The notes beneath the pieces were generated by a model, which did not search any database, was not told the origin of the DNA, and was given only the letters and a program-made list of their open reading frames with translations. From assembly GCF_000583655.1 (NCBI RefSeq), contig NZ_BAKI01000020.1, positions 1 to 45,664 of the forward strand: a stretch of DNA of 45,664 nucleotides, in the 5' to 3' direction. This document shows, one piece after another, positions 37,542 to 45,556 of the stretch. This DNA is from Lentilactobacillus farraginis DSM 18382 = JCM 14108 (GTDB lineage: Bacteria > Bacillota > Bacilli > Lactobacillales > Lactobacillaceae). The translations under genes and the position numbers were made by a program. The number at the start of each line of letters is the position of its first letter. The stretch's first letter is position 1.

Positions 37542-38410
37542 ATGACAGATTTAAATGCAGCCAATTCCGGCACATACAAGTTTGACGATACTTTTAAAAT
37601 TAATCGTCTCGGATACGGCACCATGCAGTTAACCGGTCCAGGCACTTGGGGACCTTATAAGGACCCCAAGCAGGCTGAGTCCGTCATTGTCAGAGCAACC
37701 GAACTGGGAATCAATTTCTTCGATACCGCTGATTCATACGGTCCGTGGTTTGCCGACCGCTATTTGGCAGCCGGTTTAAAGAAAGCCGCCAATCGCGAGC
37801 AAATCTTCATTTCCGATAAAGTCGGTCAAACTCGTCAAGGACCGGGAATTTGGACACCGCATGGTGAACCCAACTATCTGCGTCAACAAGTAGAAGTTTC
37901 CATGATGGCGCTCGGCATCGACCACGAAGACCTTTTGTTCCTTCACCGGATCGACAGCCATTTCTCAGTAGCCGATCAAGTTGGTGAGCTAAAAAAGATG
38001 CAGGACGAAGGCAAAATTAAGCATATCGGCTTAAGCCAAGTTACCGTCGATCAAATTAAAGAGGCCCAGAAGTATGCCAAAATCGACGCCATCGAAAATC
38101 TCTACAACGTTGCCAATCATAAAGATGATGATGTTGTTGATTACGCAGAATCACAGCACATGGCCTTTGTTCCCTGGTTCCCATTAAATACCGGTAAGCT
38201 AACGGGGGCTGACAGCCCGCTAAGTGCGCTGGCAAAGAAATACAATGTTTCGGACGCCAAATTGCCTTGGCCTGGTTATTGAAACGTTCGCCAAATATCT
38301 TGCCAATTCCAGGAACCTCTTCCATTCAGCACTTGGAGGATAATGTTGCCGCGGCCAATGTTAACTTAAGCGATGAAGACTTTGAACAATTAAGTCACTT
38401 GGCAAACTAA
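37542..38410 (+). CDS. Aldo/keto reductase, frameshifted
   Basis: About 289 aa, NADPH-dependent (beta/alpha)8 reductase. It has [16 protein letters not shown], the catalytic Asp/Tyr in [11 protein letters not shown], Lys in FISDKVG and His in LLFLHRID. The frame breaks near 38257: one C added (GACGCC to GACGCCC) gives [20 protein letters not shown] and a C-terminus ending at 38410, both typical. The start at 37542 follows AAGAAAGAAG. The substrate is unknown. Confidence 0.88.
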
Positions 38411-38468
38411 CTTACTAAAAAGTGCAAACCGGTTTTCGATTATCAATCAAAAAAGTTATAAAAATCAA

Positions 38469-38502
38469 ATAAGGGGTTGAGAGTATTAGGCTCTCAGCCT
38501 CT
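38469..38502. terminator. Terminator between the reductase and small membrane gene
   Basis: AAGGGGTTGAGAG pairs with CTCTCAGCCTCTT; T-rich downstream on the plus strand. Confidence 0.75.
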
Positions 38503-38511
38503 TATTTAATA

Positions 38512-38742
38512 TTATAGATACGGATGCATCGGCATCTTTTTTTGTTTGATTTTAAGAAATTTGACGGTTCCATCAACTAAAACAAGTAACATCCCACCAG
38601 CCAGCAGCAACAGATTAGGTGATAGCAACTGACCGGCCATCCACATTCGAATAAATTCAATTATTCCCAAAACCAGTAAAATATAATGACTGGTTAATTT
38701 CTTATAACGTTGCGCAAATTCAGGCCTGTATTTGGTTAACAT
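38512..38742 (-). CDS. Small membrane protein (76 aa)
   Basis: Two hydrophobic segments (about 20-35, YILLVLGIIEFIRMW; and 41-58, NLLLLAGGMLLVLVDG) with basic ends (KFLKIKQKKMP). The ATG at 38742 is chosen; a TTG at 38751 is the alternative and neither has a clear ribosome site. No family recognised. Confidence 0.55.
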   Translation of the reverse strand: MLTKYRPEFAQRYKKLTSHYILLVLGIIEFIRMWMAGQLLSPNLLLLAGGMLLVLVDGTVKFLKIKQKKMPMHPYL

Positions 38743-38900
38743 ATTTTTCAATTAAGCTGTTATCATGATACAGCCTAAATCTGCCTCCATTCTTCATAAT
38801 GTTTCTTCAACTAACTAACACCCATACCATACCCTTTAAAATTATATACGTGCATCTTCATCTTTATTTTTGCTTAAATTGGTTTTTGACAAAAATTCAT

Positions 38901-39764
38901 TCAGACGTTTAATTCTTGCGGCTTATTTTCACCATTCAGACCAACTTTTTCGGCAAACCAGAGCAATCCGCCAATTACCACAATTTCGGCAGCAACGATT
39001 AACACTTCATCTAAAGCTGAAAGCGAAAGAAAGAAACCAAACGTTGCCAAAAGGTTGTTAGCCATATGTACCAAAATCGAGGTTAACAATCGCCCCGTTT
39101 TCATATAGGCATACCCTAAGATTATCCCAATCACTAAATATACCAAGTATTGGGGAATGTTGGCCGTAGCGTGAAACCAGGCAAAAAAAGCGGCGCTTAC
39201 AACAATCGGCAGCCAAAAGAGATTATCTTTAAAAATCAGATTGATCAAAAGTCCGCGAAAAATCAGCTCCTCAAGGATTGGTGCAACAATAACAGCCATA
39301 ACAACAAAGCCGACAGCCGTATTCACATTGATACTTTTTTCCAAAAATGTCTGATTCTCAGTTGTTGACACAACCAAATGTGAAAGAAGACTAAACCCAA
39401 AGACAGCAATCAACGATACCGCGAAAACTTTAAATACCTGTTTGAAGTTCACGTGGCGACTGCCAATTCGAACATTGGGTGTCATAATTTCTTGATAAGA
39501 CTTGTAAGCAAATCTAATTGCAATTGTGGCAAATATGCCCACAAATAAAATGAAAAAGATTATAAATGTCAGTGACCTACCATGAATGTACTCGCCAAAC
39601 GGGAGTGGCACTGACACAAGTTGATACAATAAAAATGAAATTAAAAGATAGTATATGGTGTGTGAAATTGGCGTTGATTTAAAAAAGCGCTTTTCCTTTT
39701 GACGATTGGCTTTTGATAATTCCGGTTTGTTAAGCGGCGCTGTTGTTTGCTGTTCTTCCTGCAT
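38901..39764 (-). CDS. CPBP-family intramembrane metalloprotease (Abi/CAAX)
   Basis: 287 aa with about eight hydrophobic segments. The family's three motifs are present: EELIFRG (about 165-171), FAWFHATANIPQYLVY (motif 2 His) and HMANN (motif 3). Start behind GAGGAG. Members include bacteriocin self-immunity proteins (PlnI, PncO) and prenyl-protein proteases. The adjacent double-glycine peptide gene on the same strand, which would be transcribed before it, makes a bacteriocin-immunity or peptide-processing role attractive. Confidence 0.85.
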   Translation of the reverse strand: MQEEQQTTAPLNKPELSKANRQKEKRFFKSTPISHTIYYLLISFLLYQLVSVPLPFGEYIHGRSLTFIIFFILFVGIFATIAIRFAYKSYQEIMTPNVRIGSRHVNFKQVFKVFAVSLIAVFGFSLLSHLVVSTTENQTFLEKSINVNTAVGFVVMAVIVAPILEELIFRGLLINLIFKDNLFWLPIVVSAAFFAWFHATANIPQYLVYLVIGIILGYAYMKTGRLLTSILVHMANNLLATFGFFLSLSALDEVLIVAAEIVVIGGLLWFAEKVGLNGENKPQELNV

Positions 39765-39850
39765 CTTTTACGTCTCCTCATATTTTTTAGCTAAGTTTAT
39801 TATTCTACCCTACAATTTGACCATTATATTTAAATCTCCTGCTTGATCGG

Positions 39851-40033
39851 TTATTTAAACGTCCGGTTAAATCCTTTCATAAACTGATGAACCCAATCTT
39901 CCATTCTACGATGCATTCTGGGAACCCCACCTTGAATGTATGACAGTTCGCTGCCGAATAATTCTTGGATATTCTTAATTGAACCCAAACTATTAAAACC
40001 TTCACTGAAATTTTTCTTTTTCGAATTAAGCAT
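39851..40033 (-). CDS. Double-glycine leader peptide (putative bacteriocin or peptide pheromone)
   Basis: 60 aa, behind a perfect AAAGGAG site. Residues 25-36 read LFGSELSYIQGG, fitting the L-x-x-x-E-L-x-x-I-x-G-G consensus of leaders cut by C39-peptidase ABC exporters. Cleavage after Gly36 leaves a 24-residue basic peptide with Trp, Phe and Met, starting VPRMHRRMEDW and ending FNRTFK, net positive and possibly amphipathic. The leader is longer than most (36 residues). No exporter, kinase or second peptide is in the window. Confidence 0.65.
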   Translation of the reverse strand: MLNSKKKNFSEGFNSLGSIKNIQELFGSELSYIQGGVPRMHRRMEDWVHQFMKGFNRTFK

Positions 40034-40099
40034 AAAAATCGCTCCTTTTGTTTTGATGTTTACAGGTTAACCATCTGGGCACCGACAAGTCAATGAAAT

Positions 40100-40124
40100 C
40101 ACTGTCTCTAATTAACAGACAATG
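40100..40124. promoter_or_regulatory. Inverted repeat upstream of the double-glycine peptide
   Basis: CACTGTCT (40100-40107) and AGACAATG (40117-40124) form an inverted repeat with one mismatch. On the minus strand a TTGACT lies just after it, toward the peptide gene. It may be an operator; there is no direct evidence. Confidence 0.35.
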
Positions 40125-40211
40125 TCTAATAACCATGGCCTTTGTTGATTTACCGGTAACAGGGATGTGCTTTAATCAGCATATTTAAGTTCAAAATATC
40201 GATCGCAAACT

Positions 40212-40248
40212 AAAACGTAACCACCATTTTAAAGTGGTTACCGTTTTA
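40212..40248 (-). terminator. Terminator of the GNAT operon
   Basis: On the minus strand AAAACGGTAACCAC pairs with GTGGTTACGTTTT with a one-base bulge, just after the GNAT stop. Confidence 0.75.
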
Positions 40249-40253
40249 TTAAA

Positions 40254-40649
40254 TCAGTATTCTCGAGGTAACTGAAAGCCGGAATCAATCTGCTCAAAGC
40301 CCATTTTCTCATCAGTTGCCAATGAATCCGGAATGACTGCCGAAACCAGCGATATACCAGAGCCCAGCTCACGATGGATCTTATTAATAAGTTTTCGACT
40401 GATTTCCAGTTGTGGGTAATCATCCCTGACAACCAATTCGGATAAATAACAACACGTTGCTTCATCACTAAAGCCACGAACCACGCCTACCAGCCGGTCA
40501 TCATCCCAGGCACTGTACAACAGGTTGGCATTTCGAATCATTCGAGTCAGTCTGCCAAGGTCATTAGTCGGCCGTTGACTTTTCGAATGTGCGATCAGGT
40601 TGGCCAGTTGCTTACTACTAATTTTCGCCGTTGCCGAATAAATAATCAT
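40254..40649 (-). CDS. GNAT acetyltransferase, second of pair
   Basis: 131 aa. GNAT core visible as LYSAWDDDRLVGVVRGF, CCYLSELVVRDDYP and LEISRKLINKIHREL (weak acetyl-CoA loop: Q-L-E-I-S instead of Q-x-x-G-x-G). The C-terminus KMGFEQIDSGF has the usual GF motif. It starts 3 bases after the preceding GNAT. Substrate unknown. Confidence 0.8.
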   Translation of the reverse strand: MIIYSATAKISSKQLANLIAHSKSQRPTNDLGRLTRMIRNANLLYSAWDDDRLVGVVRGFSDEATCCYLSELVVRDDYPQLEISRKLINKIHRELGSGISLVSAVIPDSLATDEKMGFEQIDSGFQLPREY

Positions 40650-40652
40650 TTG

Positions 40653-41054
40653 CTACGCCTCCCGTCGAATCCGAACTAACTTTGACAACTTCTGATATCC
40701 CAAAGCCTTATAAAACCCAATCGCTTCTGGGTCAGCTCGCAAAACAATTGTTACCCGACTGCCCAAATAAGCCTGAATGGTTTTCAAAAGTTGTTTGCCA
40801 AGCCCTTTTCTCTGATAAGCCGGCAAAATTACAATTTCACTCAAATAACAGCTGTCCTCATAATCTGTCAGACAACGGGCCATGCCGATCAATTGCCCAT
40901 TTTCCCACATAGTAGCTGTTAATTGTGTGTGATCCAACATCGTCTGAAGCCGCTTGGAGTCATACGACCACTTTTCTTCAACAAAGCCAGCTGATTTGTA
41001 TAAAGTCAGCAACTGATTAACCGTTATTCGCTTATTAACCTTAATTTCTACCAT
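40653..41054 (-). CDS. GNAT acetyltransferase, first of pair
   Basis: 133 aa with a clear acetyl-CoA loop YQRKGLGKQLL and the motifs SEIVILPAYQRKG and AIGFYKALGYQKL. The start at 41054 is likely (MVEIKVNKR; GGGAGA upstream at a long spacing); the frame is open to 41144 but that part has no family similarity. It resembles its neighbour (YEDSCYLSEIVI and TCCYLSELVV), suggesting an old tandem duplication. Confidence 0.82.
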   Translation of the reverse strand: MVEIKVNKRITVNQLLTLYKSAGFVEEKWSYDSKRLQTMLDHTQLTATMWENGQLIGMARCLTDYEDSCYLSEIVILPAYQRKGLGKQLLKTIQAYLGSRVTIVLRADPEAIGFYKALGYQKLSKLVRIRREA

Positions 41055-41130
41055 AATTATTAACAGTCTCCCAAAATTATAAAAATTCGTCTTTTGATAA
41101 AAGCAGACCTGGCTAACCCAACAACCGTCA

Positions 41131-41379
41131 TCAAAACGATCCATGCATAAAGCCCATTTTAGCCATCAACTCTTTTTGCATCTTTTCCTGAAATTGTTTA
41201 ATCGACTTGGCGTTCCGGGTGAGAAAGTCAGTAAAACTTTGACGATCAATATCAAATGTTTGATCATCAAAACTACCGGTAGTCTGAAATCGGCCATCAT
41301 TAACCCAGCGCTGTAACAAATTCTTGTCGACATAGATTCCCTGCTTTTTGGCCAGACTAATCGCTTCTTTCGCTGTCAT
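41131..41379 (-). CDS. Small helix-turn-helix-like DNA-binding protein
   Basis: 82 aa. The N-terminus (MTAKEAISLAKKQGIYVDKN then LLQRWVNDGRF) looks like an excisionase/MerR-type winged helix: one helix, a turn with a Tyr/Val, then a recognition helix and a basic GRF. The C-terminal half is helical and Gln/Lys-rich. The start at 41379 fits GAGAGG nine bases before; the ATG at 41388 is too close. It is 76 bases upstream of the GNAT pair on the same strand. Confidence 0.6.
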   Translation of the reverse strand: MTAKEAISLAKKQGIYVDKNLLQRWVNDGRFQTTGSFDDQTFDIDRQSFTDFLTRNAKSIKQFQEKMQKELMAKMGFMHGSF

Positions 41380-41566
41380 TGCTATCATCCTCTCTTCAAG
41401 AAACCATTCAAACTTTACATGCAGTTTAAGCCAATCTGATTTTCAAAACAAGTCTGGCGCAAAGTCATTTTACGCCTTGTTCACCAGTGAGCGTTATTGT
41501 CGACTACCTACTTTAGAATTGTTATAATGTAGATAGAAATAAACCGTTTTGGAATGGAGGAAAATT

Positions 41567-43415
41567 ATGAAAACACAGTTAACCAACTATCGACGTTTAA
41601 TCGGTGTGCTTATCGTAAGTGCACTGGCATTAGTGCTTCAGTTTGTACTTGGATTACCGCAATACGCCCAAATTACGATTTCGATTCTCGGCTCACTGAT
41701 TGCACTGCTCATGTTTATTGACATGGTTCAAACCCTTCGTTCTGGTAAATTCGGTGTTGATTTATTAGCAATTACTGCTGTTATCGCCACTATTGTTGTT
41801 GGCGAATATTGGGCGGCTATGATCGTCCTGTTAATGTTAACGGGTGGTGATGCCTTGGAAGACTACGCAGCTAATAAAGCCAATTCCGAGCTTAAGTCAT
41901 TAATTGAAAATTCACCGACTGCCGCACACCTTGTTAGCGGCGATACGATTCAAGATATCAAAATTGATGTGGTTAAAATTGGCGACCGGCTGCTTGTTAA
42001 ACCAGGTGAAATTATTCCGGTTGACGGCACCATTACAGAAGGCTGCGTTACGGTCGATGAAGCATCATTAACCGGTGAATCACGACCAATCGATAAGCAA
42101 ACCGGTGATAACGTCATGTCCGGGGCCGTCAATGGTGACGCTTCTTTTTATATGATTGCCGACAAAACGGCTGATGATAGTCAGTATCAAAACATTATCC
42201 GATTGGTTAAACAGGCCGAGTCCCAACCGGCTCACTTTGTTCGGTTGGCAGACCGGTACGCCGTTCCATTTACGCTAGCCGCCTATGTTATCGCCGGAGT
42301 CGCTTGGTATCTTTCCGGTGATCCGGTCCGATTTGCGGAGGTTCTGGTTGTCGCCTCCCCCTGCCCACTAATCCTAGCCGCACCAATCGCGCTGGTTTCC
42401 GGTATGAGCCGGGGCAGCCGAAACGGGATTATTGTTAAGAGTGGAACGATAATTGAAAAGTTGGCCGGCGCAAAAACATTTGCGTTCGATAAAACAGGAA
42501 CCATTACCAAGGGACATTTAACCGTTGATGATGTTTTTGGAACCAATGGTTATACGCCTGATCAGGTTCTTCAATTGGCCGCCGGTGCTGAACAACAATC
42601 CAGCCATATTCTGGCCCGCTCATTGGTAGCGGCCATCCCCGACCGAATTCCAACTGCCCAAGATGTTAGGGAAACAACTGCCGAAGGGGTTTCTGCAATA
42701 ATTGACGGTCAGTTGGTTAAAGTCGGAAAAGCCGCATTTGTTACACCTGACCCCATTAAAAAAATTGACAAAACAACCGTCTATGTATCCGTTGACGGCA
42801 CTTATGCCGCTACGTCAGTTTTGCTGACGAACTGCGCCCCGAAGCTAAGCGTGTAATGGAACGACTACATCAACTCGGCGTTAAGCAAATTATGATGATT
42901 TCCGGCGACCGTCAACCAATCGCACAGCAAATCGCCGATAAGGTCGGCATCGATAAAGTGTATGCCGAAAAACTGCCAAAGGAAAAAATTGCTGTTTTGG
43001 ATCAGCTTGATAATACTGAACGACCCGTTTGTATGGTTGGCGATGGTGTAAATGACGCACCTTCCCTGGCTACAGCAGATGTCGGTATCGCGATGGGGCT
43101 CATGGTTCCACCGCTGCCAGTGAATCGGCAGATGCCGTAGTCTTAAAAGACGATTTGAGTCTGGTTGGTAAAGCTGTGGCCATCTCCAAGGAAACCATGA
43201 GTGTGGCCCGCCAATCAGTTTTAATCGGCATTGCTATTTGTTTAGTCCTAATGCTAATTGCCAGCTTCGGCGTTATTCCGGCAATTATTGGCGCACTTTT
43301 CCAGGAAGTTGTCGATACCGTTACTATTTTATGGGCCCTGAGAGCTCGAATTGACAAAACTGAGGTAACCTCAATTTCTTCTGGAAATGGGAAAAAGCAT
43401 CCTGCCAAAGCTTAA
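41567..43415 (+). CDS. P1B-type heavy-metal ATPase, two frame breaks
   Basis: About 616 aa, metal-pumping ATPase. It has the actuator motif LTGES, the transmembrane metal site ASPCPLILA (an SPC signature, as in P1B-4 Co/Fe/Zn pumps), phosphorylation motif FDKTGTITKG and hinge MVGDGVNDAPSLATADVGIAMG. No N-terminal metal-binding domain. Breaks near 42809 (adding G: YAGYVSFADEL) and 43097 (adding G: AMGAHGSTAASESAD). The C-terminal HEGGT motif of typical P1B-4 pumps is not seen (QEVVDT instead), so the metal is uncertain. It has a GGAGG site; TGTTATAAT at 41520-41528 is an extended -10. Confidence 0.88.
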
Positions 43416-43445
43416 AAACCAGTAATTACAGAAATCAATAATAAA

Positions 43446-43490
43446 AAGGCTATTAGTCGGGGAAATCCCTCAATTAATGGCTCTTTTTTA
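43446..43490. terminator. Terminator between the ATPase and rpiR
   Basis: GGCTATTA...GGG/CCC...TAATGGCT forms an imperfect stem between A5 and T6 runs, usable by both convergent genes. Confidence 0.65.
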
Positions 43491-43491
43491 A

Positions 43492-44280
43492 CTACGATTC
43501 CTGACTTTTTTCATATTCCAAATACTGATACAACAGCAATTCCATAATAATAATTAATGAGACATGTGAGGTCATATCAACCTGATTAATCTTTAATTCA
43601 TCGGTAAATAAATACAAATTTTCATCACTCATATTTTGAATCGTATTATTATTAGCCCCCGTTATAGAAACTAACGCAGCGTAATTTTTATGCCGTTTTA
43701 GATTTTGAATAATTGAAATCAGTTCATCATCCTCACCGGCATAATCAAACACAAAGATGAGATCGTTTTGGTCAACGTTACGGTAAGCTAATTTTCGCTG
43801 TTCAAAGTTTTTGGGGAAAACGACAATAAAATCATTTAACGTATACAAATATTCGATATAATCAGTCGCATACTTGCTGAAACCCTTGGCATAAAAATAA
43901 AGCTTGGGATGATGCGCCATTTGCCGACAAATTTTTAAAAGTTTGCGTTCATCGAGAACCCGAATCGTTTCTTCAATATTTTTAAGGTATTCGCCCCGAT
44001 ACTGAGATTGCTTCTCGACAAAGTTAACATCTGGATCTGTTTTCTTGTCACTATTTAAAACAGTATATTTGATCACCGTACTAAATTCACTATACCCGGA
44101 AAAGCCGATTTTACGGACAAACCTTAAAAACGTCGTTGTTGAGACAAAGCAAGCTGCCGCGACCTCCCGGATACTTTTATTCTGAATTTCGGCCATATGT
44201 TTAATCACATAATCAAGCAGTGTATATTCATTTTTAGTCAATTTTTCCACATATGGCTTAATAATTTCAAAAAAATTCAT
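43492..44280 (-). CDS. MurR/RpiR-family transcriptional regulator
   Basis: 262 aa. N-terminal HTH_6 domain with SIREVAAACFVSTTTFLRFVRKIGFSGYSEF (about residues 36-66); C-terminal SIS-like domain (about 110-250) that normally binds a phosphosugar, with YFYAKGFSKYATDYIEYL. It starts 10 bases after the agmatine-deiminase-like gene, so it is in the same transcript. RpiR-type regulators accompany agmatine deiminase genes in other lactobacilli. The ligand is unknown. Confidence 0.85.
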   Translation of the reverse strand: MNFFEIIKPYVEKLTKNEYTLLDYVIKHMAEIQNKSIREVAAACFVSTTTFLRFVRKIGFSGYSEFSTVIKYTVLNSDKKTDPDVNFVEKQSQYRGEYLKNIEETIRVLDERKLLKICRQMAHHPKLYFYAKGFSKYATDYIEYLYTLNDFIVVFPKNFEQRKLAYRNVDQNDLIFVFDYAGEDDELISIIQNLKRHKNYAALVSITGANNNTIQNMSDENLYLFTDELKINQVDMTSHVSLIIIMELLLYQYLEYEKSQES

Positions 44281-44290
44281 TAAAATCCCT

Positions 44291-45379
44291 CTAGTCCGGA
44301 ACGCCTAATACGATTGAATGGATATTACCGCCGCCAAGCAGCAATTCACGCGCGTATACGGGTTCGATTTTTCGATCAGGAAACAGCTGCTGATACTGAT
44401 CAATAGCCGCTTGATCGTGTTCATCCCCAAAAACAGGTAAAATTACGGCGCCGTTCGTTAAGTAACAGTTAATGTAGGAAGCCGTCAATCGATCACCGGC
44501 ATACCTTGGCAGTAAACCGTTCACCGGGTCGACGCCTTCACTTTCTGCTGCCGTTGCCAACAGCGGCTTGGGTAACGTGACCTTGTGAATTTTTAACTTG
44601 CGCCCCTTGGCATCAACAGCCCCGTTTAAAACTTTAAAGGCTTTATGCGTGATTGCAAACATCGGATCAGACCGGTCTTCCGTCCAATTTAATGCGACTT
44701 CCCCAGGTCGAATAAAAGTCACCAGGTTATCAACATCCCCATTGGTTTCGTCCATAAAGTACCCCTGTTCCAACCAAATAATTTTGGTAACATCGAGATA
44801 CTTTTTTAAAACTGTCTCAACGGCAGCTTTGGAAACCTGACCGTTTCGCCCCTCCGAGAGAACCGATTCTTCAACTGCCATCAAGGTTCCCTCACCGTCA
44901 GTCTGGTAACCGCAGCCTTCCAGCACAAAATCAACGCTGTAATAATTCAGCCGGTCTAAATCAGCCAATTTTCCAGCTACCAGGTTATCCTGGTCCCACG
45001 GAAAATATAAACCGTCAAACAAGCCACCCCACGCATTAAACTGCCAATTAGCCAGCCGGACCCGGTGATCATGATTAATAAGATAAGCCGGCCCAATATC
45101 CCGTATCCAGGCATCGTTATAACTCATTTCAACGACTCGGATTTTCTCGGAAAGGACGTGTCGGGCGTGTTGATACTGTTCCCGTGAGACCAACATCGTT
45201 ACTGGTTCATATTGACTGACCTTAGCAGCCACTTCAGCAAACGTTTTTTGAGCCGGCTTGGCACCTTCCCGCCAGTTATCCGTTCTTTGGGGCCACATCA
45301 TGTAAGATTGTCGGTGATGCTGCCACTCGGGTGCCAAATAATAGCCATCCCGCTGTGGATTTGAATTTCTAATTTCCAT
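44291..45379 (-). CDS. Agmatine deiminase paralogue with lost catalytic residues
   Basis: 362 aa, full-length member of the agmatine deiminase/peptidyl-arginine deiminase family that hydrolyses agmatine to N-carbamoylputrescine. Family landmarks: SYNDAWIRDIGPAYL (Asp94), DGEGTLMAVEESVLSEGRNG and GGGNIHSIV at the C-terminus. The catalytic Cys (GGGNIHC in active enzymes, Cys357 in E. faecalis) is Ser355, and the catalytic His (NGHVDN) is Asp215. Asp217 is kept. The enzyme should be inactive as a deiminase; a binding or sensor role is possible. Lactobacilli often carry two aguA copies. It has a GAGGT site, and the promoter region is cut close by an IS right end. Confidence 0.85.
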   Translation of the reverse strand: MEIRNSNPQRDGYYLAPEWQHHRQSYMMWPQRTDNWREGAKPAQKTFAEVAAKVSQYEPVTMLVSREQYQHARHVLSEKIRVVEMSYNDAWIRDIGPAYLINHDHRVRLANWQFNAWGGLFDGLYFPWDQDNLVAGKLADLDRLNYYSVDFVLEGCGYQTDGEGTLMAVEESVLSEGRNGQVSKAAVETVLKKYLDVTKIIWLEQGYFMDETNGDVDNLVTFIRPGEVALNWTEDRSDPMFAITHKAFKVLNGAVDAKGRKLKIHKVTLPKPLLATAAESEGVDPVNGLLPRYAGDRLTASYINCYLTNGAVILPVFGDEHDQAAIDQYQQLFPDRKIEPVYARELLLGGGNIHSIVLGVPD

Positions 45380-45438
45380 TTTTTTACCTCGACTCGTTTC
45401 TAAATCAATTCTATCATGTTCCCCAATTTAATAGCCAG

Positions 45439-45556
45439 TGAACTACTCGGCCATGAATGACCGAGCTTCTGGGAACACGAAGTAGTATTTAGGCTGTTAC
45501 ATCGGTATGCCGAACACCTAACTTACAGAACCCCGCTCTTTTACCATGGCTAGTCC
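45439..45556 (-). mobile_element. Right end of an IS200/IS605-type element with presumed omegaRNA region
   Basis: The minus strand after the tnpB stop ends in a hairpin CTCGG/CCGAG (45446-45450 with 45461-45465) followed by TAGTTCAC, the usual layout of subterminal palindrome and cleavage site in IS605-group right ends. The stretch between the stop and this hairpin matches the place where TnpB guide RNA (omegaRNA) lies. The end is about 60 bases upstream of the deiminase start codon. Confidence 0.65.

Noticed and set aside
881-43098. Programmed frameshifting as the explanation of broken genes
   Set aside because: No common slippery heptamer, the genes are unrelated, and all breaks have one direction and lie mostly in short homopolymers; sequencing deletion explains them better.
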